A DNA stretch of 64,000 nucleotides, taken from positions 5,162,001 to 5,226,000 of the forward strand of contig CM040425.1 of assembly GCA_022702705.1 (NCBI GenBank). The letters are read 5' to 3'. This DNA is from Papilionanthe hookeriana x Papilionanthe teres. Its lineage: Eukaryota; Streptophyta; Magnoliopsida; Asparagales; Orchidaceae. Positions 1-9,303 of the stretch are shown in pieces; positions within the stretch are counted from its first letter, which is position 1, and every line of letters begins with the position of its first letter. A program made the position numbers and the translations under genes. The notes beneath the pieces are model-generated. The model searched no databases and was not told where the DNA came from. It worked only from the letters and a program-made list of their open reading frames with translations.

Positions 1-743
1 ACATTTGAAAAGAAATATGGAATCGTCGCGGCAGTAGATAAGGGCAAGCAGCCAATGTAGATACCGCCAGAACGACCACAACCCAGTTATCAACCACCGC
101 AACGGACTTACCAACCACCTCAGCAGGGCTATCAGCAACCTCAGCAGGGCTATCAGCAACCTCGTCCGAGCTATCAGTCGCCTCAGCATTATGAACAACC
201 GCCTCGTTCATCGCGTACCTTAAGAGAACTTCTAAATAAGGAATATCCATTCAAAACTGAAGCAATAGCGAAGATGTTTCATAGCTTAATGAAGACACCA
301 GATTTCCAGCTGCCAGAGCCCAAGAGGCCGGAAGAAGTCAACAAGAAAGAACATCCGAACAATTGCCCTTACCACCGGATGCTCAGACACAAGATAGAGG
401 ATTGCATCACTTTCAAGAGTTGGCTTGATGACAATGTCCGAAAAGGGAACATAACGATCCCAAAGGAATACATGTTGGAACCCCAGAAAGGAGGTTCCAT
501 CAATGTTATTGCAACAGATCTCATTATTCTGATAGACCCGTATATGACCGATGATGGATGGAGTACCGTCTGGACAAAATCATCGAAGAAAATTTTGGAT
601 CACATCCAGGCCGCTTCGGTACGCGCTTCAACTCAGAGTTTGAAACCTGTCGAGCCGGCACTATCACTTGCGATTGAAGAACCGCCCCGAAGGAGGAGAA
701 CATCGTGGAAGAAAAGAAGACCGAGGCTCCGAAGAGTAGACTA
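1..743 (+). pseudogene. gag: T1 gag, C-terminal part (Pro/Gln-rich tail and zinc knuckle)
   Basis: The reading frame runs in from outside the window, with a stop near base 58. Residues then form a Pro/Gln/Tyr-rich tail with repeated YQQPQQG-like units (about 90-215). From ATG 274 the frame is open for 156 codons. It contains a C-x2-H-x4-H-x4-C knuckle (CPYHRMLRHKIEDC), the position of the gag zinc finger in related elements. The same segment is present in T2 (30273-30836) and T3 (near 61200), where the knuckle cysteines are partly lost. Gag would form the capsid-like particle and bind element RNA. The N-terminal capsid domain lies outside the window. Confidence 0.85.
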
Positions 744-1430
744 GGGGCTACTTATCCTAGGATGGTTGTATCTGATTCGGGGGAGAAATCCCTCGAACTC
801 CTGACTCCGTATGATTATCTGCTCGCCCCGGCGGGATCTTATAATGATAAGGGTTATGACATTGGCTACGTTTTGACTGTTTCTAATGATTACGTAACTA
901 GCGACAACCGGCTTAATCCAGATCTCGATTCCAATACAAATAACGATTCTCAAATCATACACAACCTCGATGACCACGACGAAGAAGATGTTCACAAAGG
1001 AGGCTACGAAAGGTCGACAAGCAACGAGTCCATTTGTGAATTACGAGGAGCTCCGATCACGATAGAATTAGAACCATCAGACACCTAAGCAACTTCAAAA
1101 AAGCTAGTTGTTCCGATTCAAGAGGAGACACCGGTATATTTAGAAGAAATAACAGAGGTCAATCTAAGAAGCGAAAAAGTTCTACCCCCGAGAATGGGTC
1201 CAAGGGATAAAGGAAAGCAGGTGGTTGCTCAGGAAGAGTCAACCCCAGCAGAGGAACTGCCCATTCGGGAAGAAACCGAGGAACATGGTAGTAAAGTGGA
1301 CTACAACGTGCTAGCCCACCTTAGGAAGTTACCAGCCAAACTAAGCATATACGACGCTCTGATCCTGTCAAAGGAGATGAGGGAGGCTCTGATCAAGGCT
1401 TTACTTGATCCAGAGATTTGATTAGCTCAA
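744..1430 (+). pseudogene. T1 gag-protease linker polyprotein segment
   Basis: An acidic linker joins gag to protease. Its first part (about 705-1088) is rich in Asp, Asn and Glu. A stop at 1086-1088 breaks the frame. The second part (1089-1421) contains the segment VDYNVLAHLRKLPAKLSIYD, followed by ALILSKEMREAL, which is well conserved in T2 (29520-29563) and T3 (60300-60337) and typical of Tat-type polyproteins just upstream of protease. It ends at a second stop at 1419-1421. No enzymatic motif is visible; I treat it as a polyprotein spacer of unknown function. Confidence 0.75.
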
Positions 1431-1906
1431 ATGGCCGGTGATTCCTTCGACGAGGTTTGCTCGTTAAGAGAACAACCGAGGTGTTACCTTCACTCGACAA
1501 TGATCTATTATCGGGAACAACCGATCACAACCGACCGTTATACATTTCGACTCACTATCGGAAAGTTTACGCTCTCCGCAGTGTTGGTTGATCCGGGAGC
1601 ATCAATCAACATAATAAATCTTCGGACGCTAGCATATTTGGAAATTGATGCTCGCGAGCTCGAAGCAGACATGATGTTATTAAGAGGTTTCAATCAAAAA
1701 GGAGAAAGAGCTCTTGGATCTATAACACTATTAATGAAGACCGGTGATTTAGCAAAGCAACCGTAAAATTCCACATAATTGATTCTGAGACATCGTTCAA
1801 CGCTCTACTGGGTCGGCCATGGATCCATGAAAACCGGATGGTACCGTCGTCTCTACACCAGTGCATAAACTATTGCGATAGAGGAGAATAGTGTATCAAA
1901 GGTGAC
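1431..1906 (+). pseudogene. pro: T1 retropepsin-like aspartic protease
   Basis: The protein contains LVDPGASINII, the aspartic protease D-x-G active-site loop at about residues 53-58 of the frame opening at 1431. It is followed by LRTLAYLEID and, later, an LLGRPWIHE-like flap segment around 1805-1830 that lies in another frame. The open frame stops at 1764-1766, so at least one frameshift separates the active site from the C-terminal part. T2 has DPC instead of DPG at the same place and T3 keeps DPG. The enzyme would have cleaved the gag-pol polyprotein; this copy is broken. Confidence 0.85.
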
Positions 1907-2686
1907 TTGCAACTGTTCTCCATGCACGAAATTGGAATTCATGAAGATGCAGCCTACTACGCGCCTTCGAAGAAAATAATCTTTTCTAGAAATACCATAC
2001 CGAATGAAGCAAAGGAAATTCGAGACGATGAAGAACCTGAAGTTCTAGTCCAGCAGTTACTCACCACTCCCTTATGGCGAGATGGTGAAGATTTCTCCAG
2101 AACTCACACCCGAGGTCGAGGCCGGGGACGAGGACGTGGAAGAAGCATTGGAACAATTGGACAGAAGAAACCGGTCATCGATGTTGATTGGGAGAACAGT
2201 TCCGAAGAAGAAGAAGAAATTGAGAAAGAAGCAGCAACAGTAAATCAAAAGAAACCCCAATTCAAGATTTCTCTCAAAGATGAAAAGAATGAAGAATATA
2301 AATCAATGTACGAGAAGATTAACCATTATGTACATACTATGACCCTGACCCCGATCCATTCTAATAAGATCGAGGGTATGGTGGTCAAGGAAGTGCATGG
2401 TGGTGGTGCTAAGCCGATTAAGTTCTACCGCGGTGCTTCTTCTTCCAATACTGAAAAAGATGTACAATTTGAAGATGTTACCTCTTCGGAATTAATGGAA
2501 CTGCCTTTTGAGTGGAACACTCCCTGTGTTCAAAATTTAATTCAACGTGGAGTCCTACCTCGATGATGGACAAAAGGTCAATCACAACATTTTGAAAAAT
2601 TATGGAATAATGCCAGTCGGCCTCCCAATTCAAAACATGGTCTCGGATTCGACACGGTAGGGTCAGTTGATAATACGGGATTTTGC
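1907..2686 (+). pseudogene. T1 protease-RT linker with arginine-glycine box
   Basis: The 219-codon frame 1907-2566 joins protease to reverse transcriptase. It starts with MHEIGIHEDAAYYAP, a segment also seen in T3 (59650-59710). At about residues 65-78 it has an uninterrupted run of RG dipeptides (TRGRGRGRGRGRS), followed by a Glu/Lys-rich stretch and YEKINHYVHTMTLTPI. The RG run is kept in T2 (about 21205-21245) and T3 (about 52130-52165). RG boxes often bind RNA, which is an inference here. A stop at 2564-2566 interrupts the path to RT. Confidence 0.7.
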
Positions 2687-3697
2687 TTGGTTGTCACTTG
2701 CGAACCTAATGAAGAATGTTTGGAAGCTTCAGAAGATTTTGAAGAGCTGCAAATCGGAGATGCTCCGCCAGAATTCGAAGAAGAAATCAAATCTATAATA
2801 GACGAGTTAACGGAAGTTAACTTAGGTACTAGCGAAGAACCTAGGCCTACCTTTGTTAGCTCCTTACTCAATAAAGAAGACTCCGAAGACATAATCGAGT
2901 TATTAATGGAATTTAAGGACTGTTTTGCTTGGAGTTATGATGAAATGCCAGGATTAGCTCCAGAAGTCGCAATTCACAAGATAGGAGTGGATCCCACTGC
3001 CGTTCCAGTTAGACAAGCTCCAAGAAGAATGCGTCTAGAAATTGAGTAACAAGTAATAGCCGAAGTTAAGAAGCTAATAGACGCTGAATTTGTCCATGAA
3101 GAACAATACCCAACTTGGTTAGCCAACGTGGTACCAGTCAGAAAGAAGAATGTTCAGATCAGAATCTGCGTAGACTTCAGAGATTTAAATAAAGCATGTC
3201 CAAAGGATGAATTTCCACTACCAATCCTAGAATTGATGATCGATATCGCTTCAACACATGAAATCTTCTCATTTATGGAAGGATCGTCGGGATACAACCA
3301 GATAAAGATGGCACCAGAAGACGAAAAGCTCACGGCATTCAGAACGCTGATCGGAGTGTATTGCTACACAGTAATGCCATTCGGACTAAAGAACGTCGGA
3401 GCAACATACCAAAGAGCGATGACGAAGATTTTCGATGATCTCTTTCATAACCAAGTCGAGTGCTATGTGGATTATGTGGTCATCACAAGTAAGCTGAAGG
3501 AAGATCACCTGTATGATTTGAGAATTGTTTTCGAGCGACTAAGACAATTTAACCTTCAAATGAATCCCTTAAAATGCGCCTTCGGCGTCACCTCCGAGAA
3601 ATTCTTAGGATTTGTTGTCCGACATCGCGGAATTGAAATCGATCCGGAAAAGATTAAAGCTATTTTAGAAATGCCTCCTCCCAAAACTTTGAAATAA
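2687..3697 (+). pseudogene. pol (RT): T1 reverse transcriptase, catalytically altered
   Basis: The frame 2687-3049 (EEVNLGT to RRMRLEIE region) leads into the RT domain at 3050-3697, with a stop at 3047-3049 between them. RT motifs include CVDFRDLNKACPKDEFPLP, FSFMEGSSGYNQIKM, MPFGLKNVGATYQRAM and CYVDYVV. Two of three catalytic aspartates are changed: motif A reads FMEG where T2 and T3 have FMDG, and the YVDD box reads YVDY. The thumb-side segment LKCAFGVTSEKFLGFVVRHRG is intact. The frame ends with a stop at 3695-3697. RT would have copied element RNA into cDNA; this copy cannot be active. Confidence 0.92.
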
Positions 3698-4219
3698 CTA
3701 CGATCCTTTCAAGGGAAGTTGGCATATCTTCGACGCCGTATCTCGAACTTGTCGGTAGGTGTCACCCTTCTCGCATTGGTTAAAAAGGACGCCAAATTCG
3801 TTTGGGATGAGAAATGCTAGCGGGCTTTTAAGGACATTAAGCAATATTTAATGACACCTCTTGTCTTAGCAGCCCCAGTCTCAGTTAGACCGTTGATACT
3901 TTATTCCGCGGCTTTAGACGATTCTCTCGGAGCCATGCTAGTCCAGGTCAATGACGTGGGAAAAGAAAACGCTCTCTACTACCTAAGCCCTCGTTTAATC
4001 CCGACGGAAGTAAAGTATCCTCCGATTGAGAAGCATTGTTTGGCCCTGATCTTCGCCGCTCAAAAGCTCAAGCATTACATGCTTTCTCATAAGGTCAATC
4101 TTATTTCGAGAGTTAATCAATTGCAATACTTGATGACCCGACCGACGCTTTCTGGCAGACTTGCCAGGTGGTCGATGATACTATTGTAATTCGACATAAC
4201 TTTCGTTCCTCTTCGCGCC
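3698..4219 (+). pseudogene. pol (gRNH): T1 Ty3-type RNase H (first, degenerate RNase H)
   Basis: After the RT stop the translation continues through a connection segment into ALDDSLGAMLVQ, YYLSPRLIPTEVKYPPIEKH and FAAQKLKHYMLSHKV, the Ty3/gypsy RNase H fold, then LSGRLARWSMILL. Stops occur at about 3818 and 4187. The usual TD-(H/Q)-xxL segment reads SRVNQL, so the last acidic catalytic position seems lost. In dual-RNase H Tat elements the first RNase H is known to degenerate into a tether once the second is present. Here stops also break it. Confidence 0.8.
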
Positions 4220-4900
4220 GTGAAAGGACAAGTCCTAGCAGACTTCCTCGCATCACACCCTTTGTCGGCGGATTCGCCTCTCGACGACGATTTGCCTGAC
4301 GAGCAGATAATGAGCCTAGAATACCCTGATGATCGACGTTGGGAACTATACTTCGACGGTGCATCCTCAACACAGAAGAACAAAGAATTGCAAACGATAG
4401 TGCCCGGTAAGGCAGGAATCAGACTAATCTTTATAACACCGGGGCGGGGGATGTTAAGATACGCCTACCACTTAACAGAATCGTGTACAAACAACGAGGC
4501 AGAGTACGAAACCCTCATAACAGGACTGGAATTAACCATTCAGATGGAAATAACGGACATCAACTTCTACGGAGATTCTCAGTTGATCATTCAACAAGTC
4601 GCCGGACAGTACAAAATTTTAAAACCAAGGCTCGAGCAGTACTTTCAGTATGCCATGAAACTGTTGGAACAGATTCCAAACGTAACAATCTACAAGATTC
4701 CCAGAAGAGAAAATGCTCTCGCCGATGCGTTAGCCCGCCTTGCAAAGGAATTTGCCTGCTTGCAGGATGAGTCAGTTGAAATGTCAGTTCAGGGACGACA
4801 AGTCCTATCACAACTCAACATGGATACAATACATGAATCAGAAAGAAAAGCAGAAGAAACAATTGCAGCAGTGACAGAAAATACAGAAGATTGGCGGTAG
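4220..4900 (+). CDS. pol (aRNH): T1 second, archaeal-type RNase H (aRNH)
   Basis: The 226-codon frame contains WELYFDGASS, NNEAEYETLITGLEL, FYGDSQLIIQQVAGQY and RRENALADALARLAKEF. These are the four acidic positions D, E, D and D of a type-1 RNase H, all retained. This second RNase H defines the Tat/Ogre group of plant Ty3 elements. The first 45 residues are a spacer from the first RNase H (VLADFLASHPL). It is one of the few parts of T1 whose catalytic residues look intact. It ends with a stop just 15 bases before the integrase frame, in the polyprotein context. Confidence 0.85.
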   Translation: MKGQVLADFLASHPLSADSPLDDDLPDEQIMSLEYPDDRRWELYFDGASSTQKNKELQTIVPGKAGIRLIFITPGRGMLRYAYHLTESCTNNEAEYETLITGLELTIQMEITDINFYGDSQLIIQQVAGQYKILKPRLEQYFQYAMKLLEQIPNVTIYKIPRRENALADALARLAKEFACLQDESVEMSVQGRQVLSQLNMDTIHESERKAEETIAAVTENTEDWR

Positions 4901-4915
4901 CCACTAATAGACTAC

Positions 4916-6145
4916 TTGCAAACAGGCATCCTGATTGATGATAAGTCGTTAGCCCATCAAATCAAGAAAAGAACTCTGTCTTACACATTAATAAACAATA
5001 CGTTATACAGAAGGTCTTTTGATCAGATGTGGCTAAGATGCCTGAGCGGGTCCGAGGCTCGTGAAATTGTCAAAGAAGTGCATTCAGGACTTTGTGGCGC
5101 TCATCAGTCGGGTTCGAAAATGAAAATGAAGATTAAAAGACTAGGGTACTATTGGCCCTCAATGATGACCGACTGTATGAAAGTTGCCAAAAGTTGTCAC
5201 CAGTGCCAAGTGCACGTAGTGGTTCTACCCCAACCTCCAAATGTGCTACATCCGATAATCGCGTCGTGGCCATTTGAGTGTTGGGGCACAGATATAGTGG
5301 GTCCGATAGAACCGACTTCTTCAAGAGTACATCGCTTCATTCTTGCAGCTATAGATTACTTTTCTAAGTGGGCAGAAGCTATACCACTCAGAGAAGTGAA
5401 GGCACACCATGTGCTACAGTTTTTGAAGAGACAAGTTGTCTACCGTTTTGGGGTACCGCGCAGAATCATTTCAGATAATGGGTCCGCGTTCAAAAGTATA
5501 AAGATCAACAATTTTGTCAGAAGATACGGGATCGATTGGCGATACTCAACGATCTACTACCCAAGAGCAAATGGCTTGGCCAAGGCTTTTAATAAAACTC
5601 TCGTCCAAATCCTAAAGAAAACTTTGGACGACAACAAAAGAAATTGGCACGAGAAGTTATTAGAAGCCTTATGGGCCTACAGGACGACTTTCAGAGCGCC
5701 CACCCAATCTACGCCTTACGCCTTAGTGTACGGGTCCGAGGCCGTTCTACCCTTAGAGGTTCAGCTTCCTTCTCTCAGAGTTGCAGTTGTAGAAAAAATC
5801 ACTACAGAAGAAAATGCCAGACTACGACTGGAGGAATTGGAAAGCTTGGAAGGGAAAAGACTTTCCGCGCAGCAGAATTTGGAACTGTATCAAGCCAAGA
5901 TGATCCAGGCCCATGATAAACTGGTCTGCCCAAGAACTTTCCAAGTCGGTGACTTAATTTTAGTTCTCAGAATACCTATTCTTGCACATCGCAAGATAGG
6001 TGGTAAATTTGAACCGACATGGGAAGGACCGTTTGTGGTCGAGACAGTCTACTCTGGAGGTTCCTACCAACTGGTGAATTGTCATGGAGAACGACCTATG
6101 CTTCCAATCAATGGACGGTATTTAAAGAAGTATTACGCAACCTGA
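4916..6145 (+). CDS. pol (IN): T1 integrase (intact frame, catalytic Glu to Lys)
   Basis: This is the longest intact frame in the window (409 codons). The N-terminal HHCC zinc site is H56, H63, C94 and C97. The core has D126 (TDIVGP) and D187 (SDNGSAF), with the third acidic residue expected at 223 after the canonical 35-residue spacing. That position is Lys (GLAKAFNK), probably a CpG transition from GAG to AAG. The C-terminal part has GDLILVL and WEGPFVVETVYSGGSYQLV, a GPY/F-type module, and ends YYAT. Integrase joins cDNA to host DNA; this copy should be inactive despite the open frame. Confidence 0.92.
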   Translation: MQTGILIDDKSLAHQIKKRTLSYTLINNTLYRRSFDQMWLRCLSGSEAREIVKEVHSGLCGAHQSGSKMKMKIKRLGYYWPSMMTDCMKVAKSCHQCQVHVVVLPQPPNVLHPIIASWPFECWGTDIVGPIEPTSSRVHRFILAAIDYFSKWAEAIPLREVKAHHVLQFLKRQVVYRFGVPRRIISDNGSAFKSIKINNFVRRYGIDWRYSTIYYPRANGLAKAFNKTLVQILKKTLDDNKRNWHEKLLEALWAYRTTFRAPTQSTPYALVYGSEAVLPLEVQLPSLRVAVVEKITTEENARLRLEELESLEGKRLSAQQNLELYQAKMIQAHDKLVCPRTFQVGDLILVLRIPILAHRKIGGKFEPTWEGPFVVETVYSGGSYQLVNCHGERPMLPINGRYLKKYYAT

Positions 6146-6477
6146 TGTTTCGAAGGGTGGCCTCTAAAGTAGAATCTTATCCCTAGAAACACGGGTGAAG
6201 TAATCACTTTGTGACTGGGTCCGAACCCAAAACAAAATAAAATGGATGATAAAAAAAAATCTCTCATCAACGAAAATGTTAAAAAGAAAACATGGGAAAT
6301 CGTAATAATAAAATGTCAATCTTTCCTTTTTAAAACCATTCATTCCTGATTTTATTTCCTCATCTCTTCCTACTTTCTCTAAATTTAAAAGAAGTGAATA
6401 AGAATTTTTAAGTGTTTTTCTTATTGTTCTTGTTCTTAGTACAACCCCTGATCCTTTCCTTGTTTTTTCGCAGGGAA
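6146..6477 (+). other. Putative intron between T1 integrase and the AlkB ORF, with acceptor
   Basis: No coding signal is visible. The segment ends in a long pyrimidine tract and CAG directly before GGAAATG (AG at 6472-6473, ATG at 6478-6480). T3 has the same arrangement (acceptor at 49273-49275, minus strand) with an almost identical tract, and T2 has a weaker version near 17016. A conserved ACGG|GTRRAG-like sequence about 55 bases after the integrase stop in T1 and T3 could be a local donor. The acceptor is well supported by conservation; which donor it uses is inference. Confidence 0.55.
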
Positions 6478-7741
6478 ATGTCGAACGGGCGGTTGGTTCT
6501 AAAGTTTAGAAATGGTGTGAGTCTAGCACTTGATGAAAAGAGGGTGAAGGATGGAGCAGTGATAGAGATTGACTCAGACTTCACACCAGCCGGGCTACAA
6601 TACGAAGAAAATGATTGGATCCCAGTTGATCGAGAGAAACTTCACAGCCAGACAGTGATGGCCCGAGCCAACAATCCAGCAGCAAGAAAAGAAAAGCAAA
6701 CGCCGCTCATGCAACCGGAGAAGATAAGAAAGTTAAGTCCTTGGTTGCCACAACAGAGGGTAGGCTTGTTAGCGCTGCGCCCGCAAAAACTCAAGGGGTA
6801 AGGAGAGCTACTCTGGCTGCTACCCAGCGAATAAATAAGAACCGTCGCATTCGTAAAATGTTGACCAAGTTAGCAGAAGATCAACATAAACGGAGAGTGG
6901 ATACCGTCCGTTAGTGCAAATGCTCCAAGGAGACTGGTTCGTCAGGAACCAGAAAGAAGAAAGTCAACTCCAAGAAGGTCGGAACAGATAAAAGAAGTAC
7001 CAAGAAAAGCAGAAATAGAGTCAGTACCTCGACGCCGAGCGGATGTACCGGATCCGAAAAGTCTTGTTGCGAAAGCAACCCCAGAGGATGTCCCTACGGA
7101 GCTATCCCCGAGGAGCCGAGACATGCGGAAAAACGTCGTTGGGGTTGAGCCATACATCCCGCAAGTATGTTACTAGACACCGAGGACTTCAGATAATCCT
7201 GGAATACGAGCTGGAGAAAATGCAACTAGTTGAGAAGAAAAACTTTGAATACTTTAAAAGAATTGGAGACAAGAGGGTCAACATCTTGGAAGGCCTCGAG
7301 CTGCATACAGATGTATTCTCAGATTATGAGCAACAACAAATTGTAGACTGCATCCTTGAATTATAGAAAATGGGTCGAGCTGGCCTCCTGAGAGAAAAGA
7401 CATATTCAAAACCCCGAAGATGGATGCCAAGAAAAGGAAGAGTTACAATCCAATGCGGATGTTGCTACAATTTTTCCATAGACATAAAAGGAAATCCACC
7501 AGGGATACTCCATCGCAGTGAGGTGGATCTGATGCCAAGAATCATTAAGAGAATGGTGAAATGGATGATAACATGGAGGGTATTGCTCGCGTATTGCATA
7601 CCCAACATATCGCATTATTAACATCTACAAGGAAGGCGACTGCATACCTCCACATATAAACCATCATGACTTTGTTAGACCCTTCTGCACAGTATCATTC
7701 GTCAACCAGTGCAACATCATGTTCGGATCTAACCTCCGGAT
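6478..7741 (+). pseudogene. T1 AlkB-type 2OG/Fe(II) RNA demethylase ORF, broken and 3'-truncated
   Basis: ATG 6478 opens a 107-codon frame beginning MSNGRLVLKFRNGVSLAL, the same N-terminus as in T3. Frameshifts follow. A basic segment (KNRRIRKML) lies near 6830-6865. The AlkB domain starts at about 7220 (FEYFKRIGDKRVNILEGLEL) and continues through RKGRVTIQCGCCYN, NPPGILHRSEVD and, after a stop at 7363-7365 and a frameshift near 7610, NIYKEGDCIPPHINHHDFVRPF and CNIMFGSNL. The family is the plant ALKBH9/10 clade of m6A RNA demethylases. The iron-binding H-x-D reads H-I-N (Asp lost), and the distal His and Arg are deleted. It sits directly downstream of integrase on the same strand. Confidence 0.9.
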
Positions 7742-8180
7742 TTAGGGGTTAGAAGAGGAAGAGCCCAACTGAAATTGAGCCTCCCCACAGTCTTCAGCCT
7801 TCTATTCACCATCTCACACCAAGCCGAGCTACCTTTTGATCGAATTCACATCAGAGCTCAATTTAAAACCAAATTGAAGTTAGATCAAGCCTACTGAGGT
7901 ACAGACAAAGCTTCCAGACTAATCAAACCAAACTCAAATCGACTGAGACTAAGGTATGGATTTCTCATTTCAATGGCGATTCGGGTTTCAAACTTTGTGA
8001 AATAAATTGTTTCAAAAGCCTTACATATCCGTATGGATATGATCGTCTGCTCAAGACGAAGGTGTATGAATAAATCTCACTCGATTCCATCAAGAATCAA
8101 GTGAGATATTATCCCTAGATCATGAACGATCTGCGAGACAAGGCGCGATGGGGATGATGAAGCGCAGCCGTCCGATCTTC
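7742..8180 (+). repeat. Fragment of the Tat LTR leader region (sense to T1)
   Basis: From about 7840 the sequence resembles the transcribed leader of the long Tat LTR: GAGCTCAATTT, a CT/CAAA-rich stretch, AAG|GTATGG (donor GT at 7954-7955), CCGTATGGAT near 8030, a CTCAAGACGAA motif and the AATCTCACTCGATT segment near 8070-8100. The same order occurs in LTR C at 54790-55230. Orientation matches T1, so it is probably what is left of T1's 3' LTR after a deletion. The first ~100 bases (7742-7840) I cannot assign. Confidence 0.6.
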
Positions 8181-8290
8181 TATTTCAAAGACGAATGGTG
8201 GAGATTATCCCCTGCTGTGAAAGAATTCTATGCAAGAGTTCTATTTCAACGGACGAAGTTGTTCCTGTCGTGAAAGAATTCTATGCAAAT
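8180..8290 (+). repeat. Imperfect ~55-60 bp direct duplication
   Basis: CTATTTCAA followed by GACGAA occurs at 8180 and 8241, and GTGAAAGAATTCTATGCAA occurs at 8217 and 8270, so a unit of 53-61 bases is present twice in tandem. The second unit codes for the FYANL start of the adjacent Athila-type ORF fragment, so the duplication covers its 5' end. Confidence 0.75.
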
Positions 8291-8717
8291 CTTCACGGGA
8301 TCAACTAAGAGTTCGTGTTTGTGCGAGGTAGGTTTGAACAATTCACTCCTGCAAGAATTAACGATCTCATTATGATTGAGAATGTACCTATTTGCCATTA
8401 TTCTAATTTCAATCCCACAAGAGATAACATGAATGATGCGTATCGTTATTTGACGGATGAGAATGAGGATTGGGAAATTATAGAAAATAGATACATTAGT
8501 TTCCCATCTGTATCACTAAATTAAGTGTCAAAGCAGTTACACTACTTTATTTTGGAAAAGTTATTTCCAACATTGAAGATTAGCAAGGTAACCAAGGAAA
8601 GTACCATTTTGAATTTCTGTATTCAAACTGGGAGGCCGATTAACATTGGTATTATAATTTTGAAATCAGTTTTGGGATTAATTGTTCATGGATCCAAATA
8701 TGGGCTTGGACACCCGT
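8266..8717 (+). pseudogene. Fragment of Athila-type 'putative plant transposon protein' ORF
   Basis: The translation VVKEFYANLHG, VFVRGRFEQFTPARINDLI, DENEDWEIIENRYISFPSVSLN and, after a stop at 8522-8524, a YFILEKLFPTL-like to GLGHPLIH segment, matches the ORFs at 11975 and 33498 block by block. This domain is commonly annotated as 'putative plant transposon protein' and is found in or near Athila-type retroelements; its function is unknown. The ORF is cut at GLGHPLIH (8717), exactly where an Athila-type LTR begins, so it is an older copy interrupted by that LTR. At least two stops are present. Confidence 0.65.
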
Positions 8718-8910
8718 TGATCCATGAAAAAAATACCTATTTTTATGCCTTGATTTTTATCAAATTTTTAACGATATTATGCTTTAATGAAAGGTATTTT
8801 TGTGTTTTGGATGTAGGTGATGCAAAAATATTCAAGAATGAAAAAAGGATGAAAAAGGAGTAAAAAGGAGCAAAAATGGAGCCAAAATGCAAAATTGTCA
8901 AAATAATTGG

Positions 8911-9230
8911 CCTGGCGCCTAGGCGTCAGAATCCGGCACCTAAGCGCCAGTTCGATACAGAATTCTGTAAGATTTTTGACAACTTTTGGACGGTTATTTT
9001 GACGATGTTAGCGGTTATTGGACCATCTAGAAGATTAGCAGTTATTCCTGGATTATAGGACATGTGATACATTGTATTTGGACGCTTGGAAACAGTTAGG
9101 AACACGAAGAGGTGCGATCCAAAGTGAAGAGGTGCGAAGAACTGGATGCAGAGTCCGGCGCCTAGGCGCCAGATTCCAGCCGCCAGCGCCGGATTCCGCC
9201 GCTAGGCGCCGGATTCAGCCGCTAGGCGCC
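8911..9230 (+). promoter_or_regulatory. GCGCC palindrome cluster in the LTR promoter
   Basis: At least six copies of GGCGCC or GCGCC-related palindromes, several as GGCGCCTAGGCGCC-like units, in two groups (8911-8950 and 9156-9230). They lie just upstream of the TATA box, in sequence otherwise AT-rich. Equivalent but differently spelled clusters occur in the other Athila-type LTRs and in front of internal ORFs. Confidence 0.6.
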
Positions 9231-9303
9231 AAACACACCTTCTAGAAGATTCATTGAAAATGGACACATTTTGAAGAGGTGCCTCAAGGCAACCCTTGAA
9301 GCT

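Larger units (their letters stand above)
1..7741 (+). mobile_element. Tat/Ogre-type Ty3/gypsy retrotransposon T1 carrying an AlkB ORF (truncated, degenerate)
   Basis: Domain order on the plus strand is gag C-terminus, linker, retropepsin, RG-rich linker, reverse transcriptase, Ty3-type RNase H, second (archaeal-type) RNase H, integrase, then an AlkB-type ORF. Two RNase H domains in tandem are a hallmark of the Tat lineage. The window start cuts gag, so the 5' LTR is not visible. The 3' end is lost: homology to the AlkB domain stops at about 7741, and from about 7840 the sequence resembles the leader part of the Tat LTR, which suggests a deletion joining the AlkB core to the 3' LTR. Several stops and frameshifts, plus substitutions at RT and integrase catalytic residues, mark a dead copy. 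Confidence 0.93.

Noticed and set aside
6412..6477. Upstream ATG at 6412 as the start of the T1 AlkB ORF
   Set aside because: The added residues (hydrophobic, Leu/Phe-rich) come from the pyrimidine tract before the acceptor; T3 has no in-frame equivalent, and both copies share ATG directly after CAG|GGAA.
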